NCBI GenBank assembly: GCA_910577035.1 | Contig: CAJTKW010000034.1 | Location: 1 to 45,463, forward strand | Length of the DNA stretch: 45,463 nucleotides | DNA from: an uncultured Acetatifactor sp. | GTDB taxonomy: Bacteria; Bacillota; Clostridia; Lachnospirales; Lachnospiraceae | Direction of reading: 5' to 3' | Shown: positions 15,435 to 23,455 of the stretch, piece after piece | Numbering within the stretch: position 1 is the first letter of the stretch | Layout of the letters: each line of letters starts with the position of its first letter | Made by a program: the position numbers and the translations under genes | The notes under the pieces: generated by a model | Told to the model about the DNA's origin: nothing | Database searches by the model: none | What the model saw: only the letters and a program-made list of their open reading frames with translations

Positions 15435-17216
15435 CTATGCAATGTCTTCCATCTGGGCCGTGTACAGGTGATAATAATATCCCTTCTTTGCCAGCAGCTC
15501 TTCATGAGTGCCGCACTCCATAATACCGCCCTGATCCACATACATAATCTTATCGCAGTTCTTAATGGTGGACAGCCTGTGCGCGATGATAAAGGAAGTC
15601 CTTCCCTTCAGCATGGCGTTCAGTCCCTTCTGCAGCGCCGTCTCCGTCTGCACATCAATGCTGGAGGTAGCCTCATCCAGAACCAGAATGGCCGGATCGG
15701 AAAGCAGGGTTCTGGCAAAGGAAATCAACTGCTTCTGCCCCTGGGAGAGCAGAGATCCCCGCTCCTTCACCTCTGTCCGGTAGCCGTCCTGAAATCTGCG
15801 GATAAACTCGTCCGCACACACCGTCTCACTGGCCTTCACAATCTCTTCCAGGGTAGCATCCAGTTTGCCGTACCGAATATTGTCTTCAATGGTTCCCGAG
15901 AAAATGAAACTGTCCTGAAGCATGATACCCATCTGGGAACGCAGGGAGTGCAGCGTCACCCCGGAAATGTCCTGCCCGTCAATCAGGACCCGTCCGCTGT
16001 TCACATTATAGAACCTGGAAATCAGATTTACAATGGTGCTCTTCCCGGCACCGGTAGGTCCCACCAAAGCCACGCTTTCACCGGGCTTTACGGTAAAGGA
16101 CAAATTGCTCAGCACTGTCTTGTCCGCTTCATATCCGAAAGTCACATTCTCAAAAGTGATCTCTCCTTTAATCGGCGGCATTTCCACGGCGTCCTCTGCG
16201 TCATCCACTGACACGGGTTCGTCCAGGGTCTCAAAAATACGCTCCAGATATGCGATATTATTGATGAAATTATTAAATATATTGCCCAGGCTCATAATAG
16301 GCTGCCAGAACCTGGAAGCATAAGAGGAAATTGCCACAATCACGCCCAGGCTTGTATTCCCCTGTCCGAAAATGACCAGGCCAAAGATAAAGATAGCCGC
16401 CCTGACCCAGACCGAGATATTATCGATACCGGGCCATACCAGGTTGCTGTATTTAACCGCCTGCATCCATGCACTCCGGCACCGGTCAGACAGCAGCGCA
16501 AAGGTATCCGCATTCTCCTGCTCTCTGGCAAAGATCTGTGTGATCTTTGCTCCCACGATATTCTCCTGCAGATAAGCGTTTAAATTGGAATTCTTGTTGG
16601 AGACCTGCTGCCATGCCCGGCGCTGCCGCTTCTTGATCCAGAACAGGAACACCATCAGCACCGGCACCCCCGCCAGCACCACCAGGGAAAGCTTCACATC
16701 CACGCAGAACATGAAAACCACGATAAAAATCAGGTTTAATATCTCCAGCACCACATTGATCAGACCGTTGGACAGCATATCCGACACGGAATTGACGTAA
16801 TTGACCACCCGAATCAGGATCTTTCCGTGAGGCCTGTCATCATAATACTGGAAGGGCAGTTTCTGCAGATGGGCAAAGAGGTCCTTCCTGATGTCATATA
16901 TGATGCTCTGGCTCACATTAATCATAATACGGGAGCGCACCGTAGTAAAGATCACGCTGATCAGATATGTAAGCACCAGGACGCCCACCAGTGCAAAGAG
17001 CAATCCCATATCCTTCTTCGGGATGGCGTCGTCCAGGGCATGCTGCGTCAGCATGGGCCCGAAGAGCGCCGTGATACCCCCCACGGCACTTAAAGTAAGG
17101 GCCAGTATCATTTTATTCAGATATTTCTTAATATAGGCGGAAGCCCGGAGCAGGTGGTGGAAGTCAAAAGGTGTTTCCAGTACCTCATCCTCTCTGTATG
17201 TATTCCTTCTAGCCAT
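15435..17216 (-). CDS. ABC exporter half-transporter, catalytically complete subunit
   Basis: 593 residues: a six-helix type I exporter domain (about 30-330) and a nucleotide-binding domain (350-590). Walker A is GPTGAGKS (386-393), Walker B LVLDE (512-515 with E515) and the switch histidine is H546. Its signature is LSQGQ (490-494) instead of LSGGQ. The partner encoded just upstream has the complementary defects, so the pair forms one consensus and one degenerate ATP site, as in BmrCD, LmrCD or TM287/288. Such heterodimers export drugs, lipids or peptides; the substrate is unknown. It starts 64 bp after the partner gene on the same strand. Confidence 0.92.
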   Translation of the reverse strand: MARRNTYREDEVLETPFDFHHLLRASAYIKKYLNKMILALTLSAVGGITALFGPMLTQHALDDAIPKKDMGLLFALVGVLVLTYLISVIFTTVRSRIMINVSQSIIYDIRKDLFAHLQKLPFQYYDDRPHGKILIRVVNYVNSVSDMLSNGLINVVLEILNLIFIVVFMFCVDVKLSLVVLAGVPVLMVFLFWIKKRQRRAWQQVSNKNSNLNAYLQENIVGAKITQIFAREQENADTFALLSDRCRSAWMQAVKYSNLVWPGIDNISVWVRAAIFIFGLVIFGQGNTSLGVIVAISSYASRFWQPIMSLGNIFNNFINNIAYLERIFETLDEPVSVDDAEDAVEMPPIKGEITFENVTFGYEADKTVLSNLSFTVKPGESVALVGPTGAGKSTIVNLISRFYNVNSGRVLIDGQDISGVTLHSLRSQMGIMLQDSFIFSGTIEDNIRYGKLDATLEEIVKASETVCADEFIRRFQDGYRTEVKERGSLLSQGQKQLISFARTLLSDPAILVLDEATSSIDVQTETALQKGLNAMLKGRTSFIIAHRLSTIKNCDKIMYVDQGGIMECGTHEELLAKKGYYYHLYTAQMEDIA

Positions 17217-17280
17217 AATTTCCTCTCATTCTGCCGTCTTCCGGCGGCCCGACAATGATTTGCCTTAACGTTTCCCGGCT

Positions 17281-19056
17281 TTAACCGGTCTGCAGCTTTA
17301 CCAGGCTGTAATAGTATCCCCTTTTAGCCACCAGCTCATCGTGAGTCCCCATCTCCGTAATGCGTCCGTCCTGGAGTACCAGAATCTTATCTGCAGATTT
17401 GGTGGTGGAAATTCTCTGGGCAATAATAATCTTGGTACAGGGGAAATCCAGTTCCCTGAGGCTGTGCTGAATCTGCTTCTCTGTCTCCATATCCACTGCC
17501 GAGGTGGTATCGTCCAGGATCAGGATCGCCGGTTTTACCGCCAGGGCCCTGGCCAGGGAAATTCTCTGCTTCTGGCCGCCCGACAGTCCCACGCCCCGTT
17601 CTCCCACGATGGTATCATATCCTTCCGGCATCCTGGCAATGAAATCCGATGCCGCAGAATACCTGGCAAACTTTACTACCTCTTCCGGCTTGATATGGGT
17701 ATCTCCGTAGGCAATGTTGCCGTCAATGGTATCGGAATACAGCAGCACGTCCTGGGTGGCAAGGCCTATATTTTTCCGCAGGGGGGTCAGCTTCATGTCC
17801 CGCACATTTATGCCGTCCACCAGCACCTCTCCCTCCGTAGGCTCATAGAACCTGGGAATCAGCTGGATCAGCGAAGTCTTGCCGCATCCCGTCTCGCCCA
17901 TGATCGCCACTGTCTCACCCGGCCTGATCTCAAAGGATACGTTGTGAAGCACCGGCAGGTTGCCGTCGGCATACTGGAAGCTGACGTTTTTAAATTCCAC
18001 CCTGCCCTCAAGGCGTCCTGCCTTCTCGATGGCATCCGGTTTGTCCACGATTTCCGGCTCGGAGTAATAAATTTCCATGACCTTGTCCGCAGCCGCCGAA
18101 AATCTCTGAAACTCGTTCATAATATTTCCCAGCTGCCGCATGGGATTGGCAATGGCCCAGATCAGTCCCGAAAAGGCCACATACTCGCCCATGGTGATCT
18201 GATTGTTAATAATGAAGATCCCCCCCACTGCCAGAAGGACTACCGGCATCAGGTTGGCAAAGGACTCCACATAAGGATAATAGGTCAGCCATGTCATTGC
18301 CGTCTTCCTGTTGGTCTGAGAGTACTCTGTATTACATTGGTCAAATCTTTCTATTTCATGAGCTTCCCGCGCAAATGCCTTCACCACCCGGTTTCCGGAA
18401 ATATTTTCCTGCGCCGCCGTGTTCATCTGGGCCAGCTTTTCACGAAGCTCCTTATGCCTGGGGGCCACCTTATTCTTAAACTTAACGATAATCAGCAGGA
18501 TAAAAGGTGAGATTGCCAGCATGCAGAGGGCCAGCTGCCAGTCCATATACAGGAAATATGCCGCCGTGGCCACAATCAGCGCCAGCGATTCCGTGATCGT
18601 CCGCAGCACCCAGGCAATCATATGGCGCACCGCATCCAGGTCTCCCGTCAGCCTGGTCATCAGGTCTCCGGTCCGGAAGGTACTGTAAAATTTCATATCC
18701 TGGCGCTCTATCTTATTAAACAGATAATTCCGGATTCGGTACAGCGCCTTTTGGGACACATGCTCCACACCCATACATGTCAGGTAAACAATCGTGGTCC
18801 TAATCAGCGTCAGCAGCACCATGGCCACAATCAGCTGATAGAACAGCGTCCGCCTGTTCGTCAGATTCGCCGCCGCATCCTCCCCTGTCAGGAACAGATC
18901 AATCAGGCTCTGTGTGACATAAGGGACAATCAGCTGCATGACACTGTAGACGGCCGTCCCCAGAATGCTGAATACATACAGAATTCTGTAGCCCTGCATA
19001 TTTTCCCAGAGCCATCCCATTTTTGATTTCCGCATCTTTTCCACTTTTTCTCCCAT
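17281..19056 (-). CDS. ABC exporter half-transporter, degenerate-site subunit
   Basis: 591 residues with the same membrane-domain plus ATPase layout. Walker A is GETGCGKT (387-394) and the signature is the canonical LSGGQ (491-495). The catalytic glutamate after Walker B is replaced by aspartate (LILDD, D516) and the switch histidine by glutamine (Q547, IIIAQRIS). These changes mark the non-hydrolysing half of a heterodimeric exporter. GGGAGGTG precedes the ATG. It is the first gene of the three-gene unit with the 593-residue subunit and DUF2264. Confidence 0.92.
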   Translation of the reverse strand: MGEKVEKMRKSKMGWLWENMQGYRILYVFSILGTAVYSVMQLIVPYVTQSLIDLFLTGEDAAANLTNRRTLFYQLIVAMVLLTLIRTTIVYLTCMGVEHVSQKALYRIRNYLFNKIERQDMKFYSTFRTGDLMTRLTGDLDAVRHMIAWVLRTITESLALIVATAAYFLYMDWQLALCMLAISPFILLIIVKFKNKVAPRHKELREKLAQMNTAAQENISGNRVVKAFAREAHEIERFDQCNTEYSQTNRKTAMTWLTYYPYVESFANLMPVVLLAVGGIFIINNQITMGEYVAFSGLIWAIANPMRQLGNIMNEFQRFSAAADKVMEIYYSEPEIVDKPDAIEKAGRLEGRVEFKNVSFQYADGNLPVLHNVSFEIRPGETVAIMGETGCGKTSLIQLIPRFYEPTEGEVLVDGINVRDMKLTPLRKNIGLATQDVLLYSDTIDGNIAYGDTHIKPEEVVKFARYSAASDFIARMPEGYDTIVGERGVGLSGGQKQRISLARALAVKPAILILDDTTSAVDMETEKQIQHSLRELDFPCTKIIIAQRISTTKSADKILVLQDGRITEMGTHDELVAKRGYYYSLVKLQTG

Positions 19057-19089
19057 CCCGCACCTCCCAAGGTACTTATTGTGCCCCTT

Positions 19090-19118
19090 ATTCTAGCCCT
19101 GCCGGATAAGAGTGTAAA
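19090..19118 (-). promoter_or_regulatory. Promoter of the ABC exporter operon
   Basis: On the minus strand TTTACA (rc of 19113-19118), 17 bp, then TAGAAT (rc of 19090-19095). Each box matches the sigma-A consensus in five of six positions. It lies 34 nt before the ATG at 19056. Confidence 0.55.
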
Positions 19119-19156
19119 TGTAGAAAATTGCAGTTTCCATGTACTTTTTTGCCGCC

Positions 19157-20536
19157 TTAATCCGCATATTTCATCAGGCCGGTGACGATCTCGGGATAGA
19201 GGAACTTTCCCTGCCGCCTGCGGTAGATACCGAAGTTTTCCCCGTCTCCGCTGAACGCATTATTGTCCCACCAGAAACAGCTTATGCCCCTTGCCCTGGC
19301 CGCCGCGATATAATAGGTCGCATAGTCAATGCGGTCCTGCACGTTCCCATCCTTATCCCGGGCGCCGAACTCACCGATGACCACAGGGATACCGTTGCCG
19401 GTGTACTTCTTATAGAGCTTATCCATAAAGTTCCTGATGTCCGCCGTAGAGCCCGGGGAATCGGAGTCAAACTTTGCCGTGCTGCCGTTCTCTCCCGGCC
19501 CCTGCAGCGCAAAATTATAAGGCGTATAGGCATGTACGGAAACAATCAGCCGGCCTTCCACGCCTTCTGCATCCGTGGGCAGCACAAAGCCTTCATTCAG
19601 GGCACCGTCCGGGGAAGCGTCGTAACCGGGCACCATCAGATAGCGGGTTGCATTGCCTGAGCCGCTGCCCCGGACCGTATCCACAAAGGCCTGGTTGATT
19701 TCATTGATACAGGAAATCGCATCCTTACATTCCTCCGCATTGGCATTAATCCACCATTCATACTGGCTTCCCACCAGCCTGGGCTCATTCATGCACTCAA
19801 ATACCAGATGTTGGTCATACTCCCCGAAGCGCCCGCAGAGCTGCTCCCAGATCGTGGTAACATACTGTATGGACTGTTCCAGACGGGCGCTGTCCGGATA
19901 CAGGAAGCTCTCGCTGTTATCATGATGTATATTCAGGATCACATACATCCCGTTATCATATACATAGTCCACCACCTCCTGCACACGGTTCAGCCACGCC
20001 TCCGAAATCTGATAATTTTCATCCACATGGTTGTGCCAGCTCACCGGGACACGCACGCTGTTAAAGCCTGCTTCCTTAATATCGTCGATCATATCCTTGG
20101 TAGTCTTAATTCCGCACCAGCTGCTCTCCAGGTCCAGCTCGTCGCCGGTCCAGCCGTCATTGATGGCGTCAAAAGTATTCCCCAGGTTCCAGCCGATCTT
20201 CATATCATGTACAAATCGAAGCGCTTCCGTATCCGGCACTTCGAAAGGCTCAATCATCACTTCGGGAATCTCTCTTCCCGCCTCCTCTTCCCGGGAATCC
20301 CCGCTTTCCTTTGCTCCCCCGGAATCCTCCCGGGCCGATGCGCTTTCTTCCGGCGCCGGCTCCCTTTCTTCCGGTGTGGATATGCTTTCTTCCGCAGCGG
20401 ATACACTGCTTCCCTGCGTTTCATTCCCGGCTTCCAATGGCGGAGCGTCCGGCTCCTGCCTGCCGCAGCCCACAAGATTTCCCGCCACCAGTGCCGCACA
20501 CAGCAGCACGGGTGCAAATCGTTTTCTGTTCATCAT
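19157..20536 (-). CDS. Secreted GH5 endoglucanase-type lipoprotein
   Basis: 459 residues. A signal peptide ends in the lipobox LVGC with C24 as the lipidated residue. A 70-residue linker rich in Glu/Ser/Pro (25-96) tethers a GH5 catalytic domain (about 100-455). Landmarks are WNLGNTFDA (116-124), RVPVSWHNH, the acid/base E251 in NEP (250-252) and the nucleophile E389 in GEFG. The family cleaves beta-1,4-glucans, xyloglucan or mannans; specificity cannot be read here. AAGGAG lies about 8 nt before the first ATG. A TATAAT (rc 20577-20582) could be its -10. It appears monocistronic. Confidence 0.92.
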   Translation of the reverse strand: MMNRKRFAPVLLCAALVAGNLVGCGRQEPDAPPLEAGNETQGSSVSAAEESISTPEEREPAPEESASAREDSGGAKESGDSREEEAGREIPEVMIEPFEVPDTEALRFVHDMKIGWNLGNTFDAINDGWTGDELDLESSWCGIKTTKDMIDDIKEAGFNSVRVPVSWHNHVDENYQISEAWLNRVQEVVDYVYDNGMYVILNIHHDNSESFLYPDSARLEQSIQYVTTIWEQLCGRFGEYDQHLVFECMNEPRLVGSQYEWWINANAEECKDAISCINEINQAFVDTVRGSGSGNATRYLMVPGYDASPDGALNEGFVLPTDAEGVEGRLIVSVHAYTPYNFALQGPGENGSTAKFDSDSPGSTADIRNFMDKLYKKYTGNGIPVVIGEFGARDKDGNVQDRIDYATYYIAAARARGISCFWWDNNAFSGDGENFGIYRRRQGKFLYPEIVTGLMKYAD

Positions 20537-20643
20537 GTGACATTCTCCTTAATTATGATATAAAACACTCAAATACATTATACCGGTTCGGCGTAAGAAA
20601 ATAAATAGAAAAAGCAGAAACCCAAAAGGAAATGTATATTTAC

Positions 20644-20696
20644 TGAAATAAAAAGTTTATTTCACAGGTGCTTTTTATACATGGATATGGTATAAT
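20644..20696 (+). promoter_or_regulatory. Promoter and palindromic operator of the zinc-chemoreceptor gene
   Basis: A perfect inverted repeat, TGAAATAAA (20644-20652) and TTTATTTCA (20656-20664), lies just upstream of the -35 region. The -10 is TATAAT (20691-20696) with an upstream TGG extension; no good -35 was seen. The palindrome is a candidate regulator site. The regulator is unknown. Confidence 0.4.
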
Positions 20697-20764
20697 GACC
20701 TTATTCCAGGCGGGAGACGGCCAAGCGGCTGTCCTGTACCATGTTGTCAGATGGAGGGTTACTT

Positions 20765-22159
20765 ATGAGAAAAAATTTACCCAGGCAACCGTTAAACACC
20801 GACAAGGCGGCCCTTCTTGCCTGTATGGACCAAATCATGGAGGGAGACTGCTCTCCTTCCTCTCCCATCCCCTTTCAGGATGCGGAGCTGGAGCAGAAGT
20901 GGAAACAGTTTATGCTGTTTATACTGAACACGAATAACAAATCCGCCATGCAGCTCAATGATTCCATGAAGGTAATCGGCGACAGTTCCTGTGTCAAGGT
21001 TATGCTGGAGCAGGTATCCAGCCAGTCCCGGGCTATTGAGGAAATGAACGGCTCCAGCCAGGAGCTGGGCGAATCCATCCGGAATATTCAGGAATCCGCG
21101 TCCAGTATCCGTGACAGTTCCAGGGACATTATGGATACTGCCAATACCTGCATTCGGCAGCTGAATGACAGCATCCGCGTAATAGACGATTCCTCCACAC
21201 AGATCAGGCAGATCAACGGGCAGATCGCAGACTTCAGGGAAAAAGCCCTTCAGATCAACGATATTGTGGACGTAGTAAAAAAGCTGGCCAGCAAAAGCAG
21301 TCTGCTGGCCCTGAACGCTTCCATAGAAGCCGCCAGGGCAGGGCAGGCCGGCAGCGGCTTTTCCGTAGTAGCCGGCCAGATGCAGGATCTGGCTTCCAAT
21401 ACCTCCGTTTCCGCAGACGATATTACCCGATACGTAGGAGAGCTGATGTCCGGCATAGAGACCCTGGCGGCCTCCGTGCAATCGGCTACCGCATGTCTGC
21501 AAAGCGGTAATGACGAAGTCCACCATTCCGTGGAAAGCGTGGACAACATGGGCACAAAAATATCCTTTATTGTGGAAAAAATAGACCTGATTAACGAAGA
21601 AATCGACAACCAGTCCGGACTGACCCAATCTTTCGTCAGGGCAGTGGAAACAATGGACGCAAATTACGAAACCCTTTCCAGGGAGTGTGTGGATACCGGC
21701 GTGCACCTCTATAAGATTTCCAGAAATATCGACACCATCCGGACTGCGGTGGCAAGGGGTATTTCCAGGCTTTATACCCAGGACTGGCTCACCATCTACG
21801 ACGTGGATCACCTGATCTTTACCTGGAGACTGTACAATAATCTGGCCGGCTTTGAAACCCTGAAAATAACCCAGCTCAACAACCCCAAAGGCTGTAAATT
21901 CGGCAAGTGGGCGGTTTCCCAGACGGACCGGCGCATCACCGGCAGCCGGGAGTTCAGGGAGGCAGCAGCCTGCCATGAGGAGCTCCACCGCTGCGCCTGT
22001 GCTTCCTGGAATGCCAAAGACGGCGGGAACATAGAAGAGGCTCTGCACCAGTTCCAGAAAGCTCTTGAGATTTACGGACGGTTTTCCTCTGCTGTCAACG
22101 GTCTTAAAAAGCTGCTGGCAGCAAACGGCGAAAAAGAATATACGGACCTCAGGGCATGA
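20765..22159 (+). CDS. Soluble chemoreceptor with C-terminal CZB zinc-binding domain
   Basis: A 464-residue cytoplasmic methyl-accepting protein with no membrane segments. The signalling hairpin tip is at about 178-212 (LNASIEAARAGQAGSGFSVVAGQM). The C-terminal CZB domain has the 3His/1Cys zinc set: H349 (DHLIF), C377 (CKFGKW), H404 and H408 (CHEELH). CZB domains sense zinc-linked signals such as oxidants and are found on soluble receptors and c-di-GMP enzymes. The ATG at 20765 is preferred over one 24 bp upstream because GGAGGG lies 6 nt before it. The next gene, an HD-GYP phosphodiesterase, begins 26 bp after its stop, so the two are probably co-transcribed. Confidence 0.92.
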   Translation: MRKNLPRQPLNTDKAALLACMDQIMEGDCSPSSPIPFQDAELEQKWKQFMLFILNTNNKSAMQLNDSMKVIGDSSCVKVMLEQVSSQSRAIEEMNGSSQELGESIRNIQESASSIRDSSRDIMDTANTCIRQLNDSIRVIDDSSTQIRQINGQIADFREKALQINDIVDVVKKLASKSSLLALNASIEAARAGQAGSGFSVVAGQMQDLASNTSVSADDITRYVGELMSGIETLAASVQSATACLQSGNDEVHHSVESVDNMGTKISFIVEKIDLINEEIDNQSGLTQSFVRAVETMDANYETLSRECVDTGVHLYKISRNIDTIRTAVARGISRLYTQDWLTIYDVDHLIFTWRLYNNLAGFETLKITQLNNPKGCKFGKWAVSQTDRRITGSREFREAAACHEELHRCACASWNAKDGGNIEEALHQFQKALEIYGRFSSAVNGLKKLLAANGEKEYTDLRA

Positions 22160-22185
22160 TAACGGAAAAGTCAGGAGAATTTAGA

Positions 22186-23433
22186 ATGAGACATATTCTT
22201 AACACGAATACCGCCGAGGAACCAGCCGCCGATAAGCATCTGGAAGAAGAAAAGCAGCAGAAGGAAAAACGCGACATTAAGACACTGGTACTGGTAAGCA
22301 GCCTGATGTCACTCTGCTGTATTTTCATGAGCATTGTAAACATATACAAGCACTCGGATCTACTGTTTTCCACGATTCTCGGAGCAGTCCTCTTTCTGGC
22401 GGCGGCAGTTGCCTGCTGGCTGAGCAAAAGCAGACGCGTGGGAACCTCTATCGCCGCCGTGGCAGTCGCCGTCATGTTCAGCTGGTACGCGGTGACCGGC
22501 GGGAATGACGGCTTTGCCATTCTCTGGATTCTGCTTGTCCCCAGCATCTCCCTGCTGGCCTGCGGATTTCGGGAGGGCCTTTTTCTGTCCGTCTATTTTG
22601 CCCTGTTTCTAATGGCCCTGTTCTATACACCCCTGCGGCAATACCTACAGTACGATTACGGTGAAACTTTTTTATTCCGGTTCCCTTTGCTGTACTGCAT
22701 AGATATGGCCACATCATTGGCAGGTTTCCGGATCAAGGACAAATTCCAGGAGGAGAACCAGCGTTACAAGTTGAAACTGCTATCCTACAATGATGATCTG
22801 GAAGAGGAAGTGAAAAAGCAGACGACAAAGGTGAAAAACTTTTCCAGACAGCTCATCAGTGCGCTGGCAAAGACAATTGACGCCAAGGATCGGTATACCA
22901 ACGGTCACTCGGAGCGCGTGGCAGAATATGCCCGTATGCTGGCCGCAGAAATGGGAAAAAGCAAGCAGGAACAGGAGCAGATCTACAATATCGGAATGCT
23001 GCATGACATCGGTAAAATAGGAATCTCCGAGGAAATCATCAATAAAACCACAAAGCTCACGGAGGAAGAGTACCACATCATTAAAACACATCCCCTGATC
23101 GGAGCAAATATTCTGGAAAACATTTCCGAAATGCCGGAAATCGCCATTGGCGCCAGATGGCATCATGAGCGTTACGACGGAAAGGGCTATCCCGACGGGT
23201 TAAAGGGAGAGGACATTCCGGAGATTGCCCGTATCATCGCCATTGCAGACGCCTATGACGCCATGGCAAGCAACCGAAGCTACCGCAAAGTACTGCCCCA
23301 GAGCACAGTGCGGAGTGAAATTCAAAAGGGACGGGGAACACAGTTTGACCCGGAAATCGCGGACCTGATGCTGAGGCTGATCGACAGAGATACGGAATAT
23401 CATATGAAAGAGAGCGGCCCTTCTTTATCCTGA
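22186..23433 (+). CDS. Membrane-bound HD-GYP cyclic-di-GMP phosphodiesterase
   Basis: 415 residues: about six predicted membrane helices (31-180), a coiled-coil linker (190-225) and an HD-GYP domain (225-400). Signature residues are HD at 273-274 (LHDIGKIG), HHE at 326-328 and GYP at 334-336 (YDGKGYPDGL). The family hydrolyses c-di-GMP to GMP or pGpG. The ATG at 22186 has AGGAGA 7 nt upstream; an in-frame ATG at 22156 overlaps the previous stop but lacks a ribosome site. The membrane part resembles no named sensor. Coupling to the CZB receptor upstream is inferred from the short spacing. Confidence 0.92.
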   Translation: MRHILNTNTAEEPAADKHLEEEKQQKEKRDIKTLVLVSSLMSLCCIFMSIVNIYKHSDLLFSTILGAVLFLAAAVACWLSKSRRVGTSIAAVAVAVMFSWYAVTGGNDGFAILWILLVPSISLLACGFREGLFLSVYFALFLMALFYTPLRQYLQYDYGETFLFRFPLLYCIDMATSLAGFRIKDKFQEENQRYKLKLLSYNDDLEEEVKKQTTKVKNFSRQLISALAKTIDAKDRYTNGHSERVAEYARMLAAEMGKSKQEQEQIYNIGMLHDIGKIGISEEIINKTTKLTEEEYHIIKTHPLIGANILENISEMPEIAIGARWHHERYDGKGYPDGLKGEDIPEIARIIAIADAYDAMASNRSYRKVLPQSTVRSEIQKGRGTQFDPEIADLMLRLIDRDTEYHMKESGPSLS

Positions 23434-23443
23434 AGAGCCGCTC
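23412..23443. terminator. Weak hairpin between convergent genes
   Basis: GAGCGGC (23412-23418) pairs with GCCGCTC (23437-23443) around the HD-GYP stop codon. No strong uridine run follows on either strand. It may serve both convergent genes. Confidence 0.3.
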
Positions 23444-23455
23444 CTGTCTGCTTCC

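Noticed and set aside
20792..22048. 418-codon minus-strand frame
   Set aside because: It is a shadow of the CZB chemoreceptor gene, whose domains and zinc residues are intact on the plus strand.
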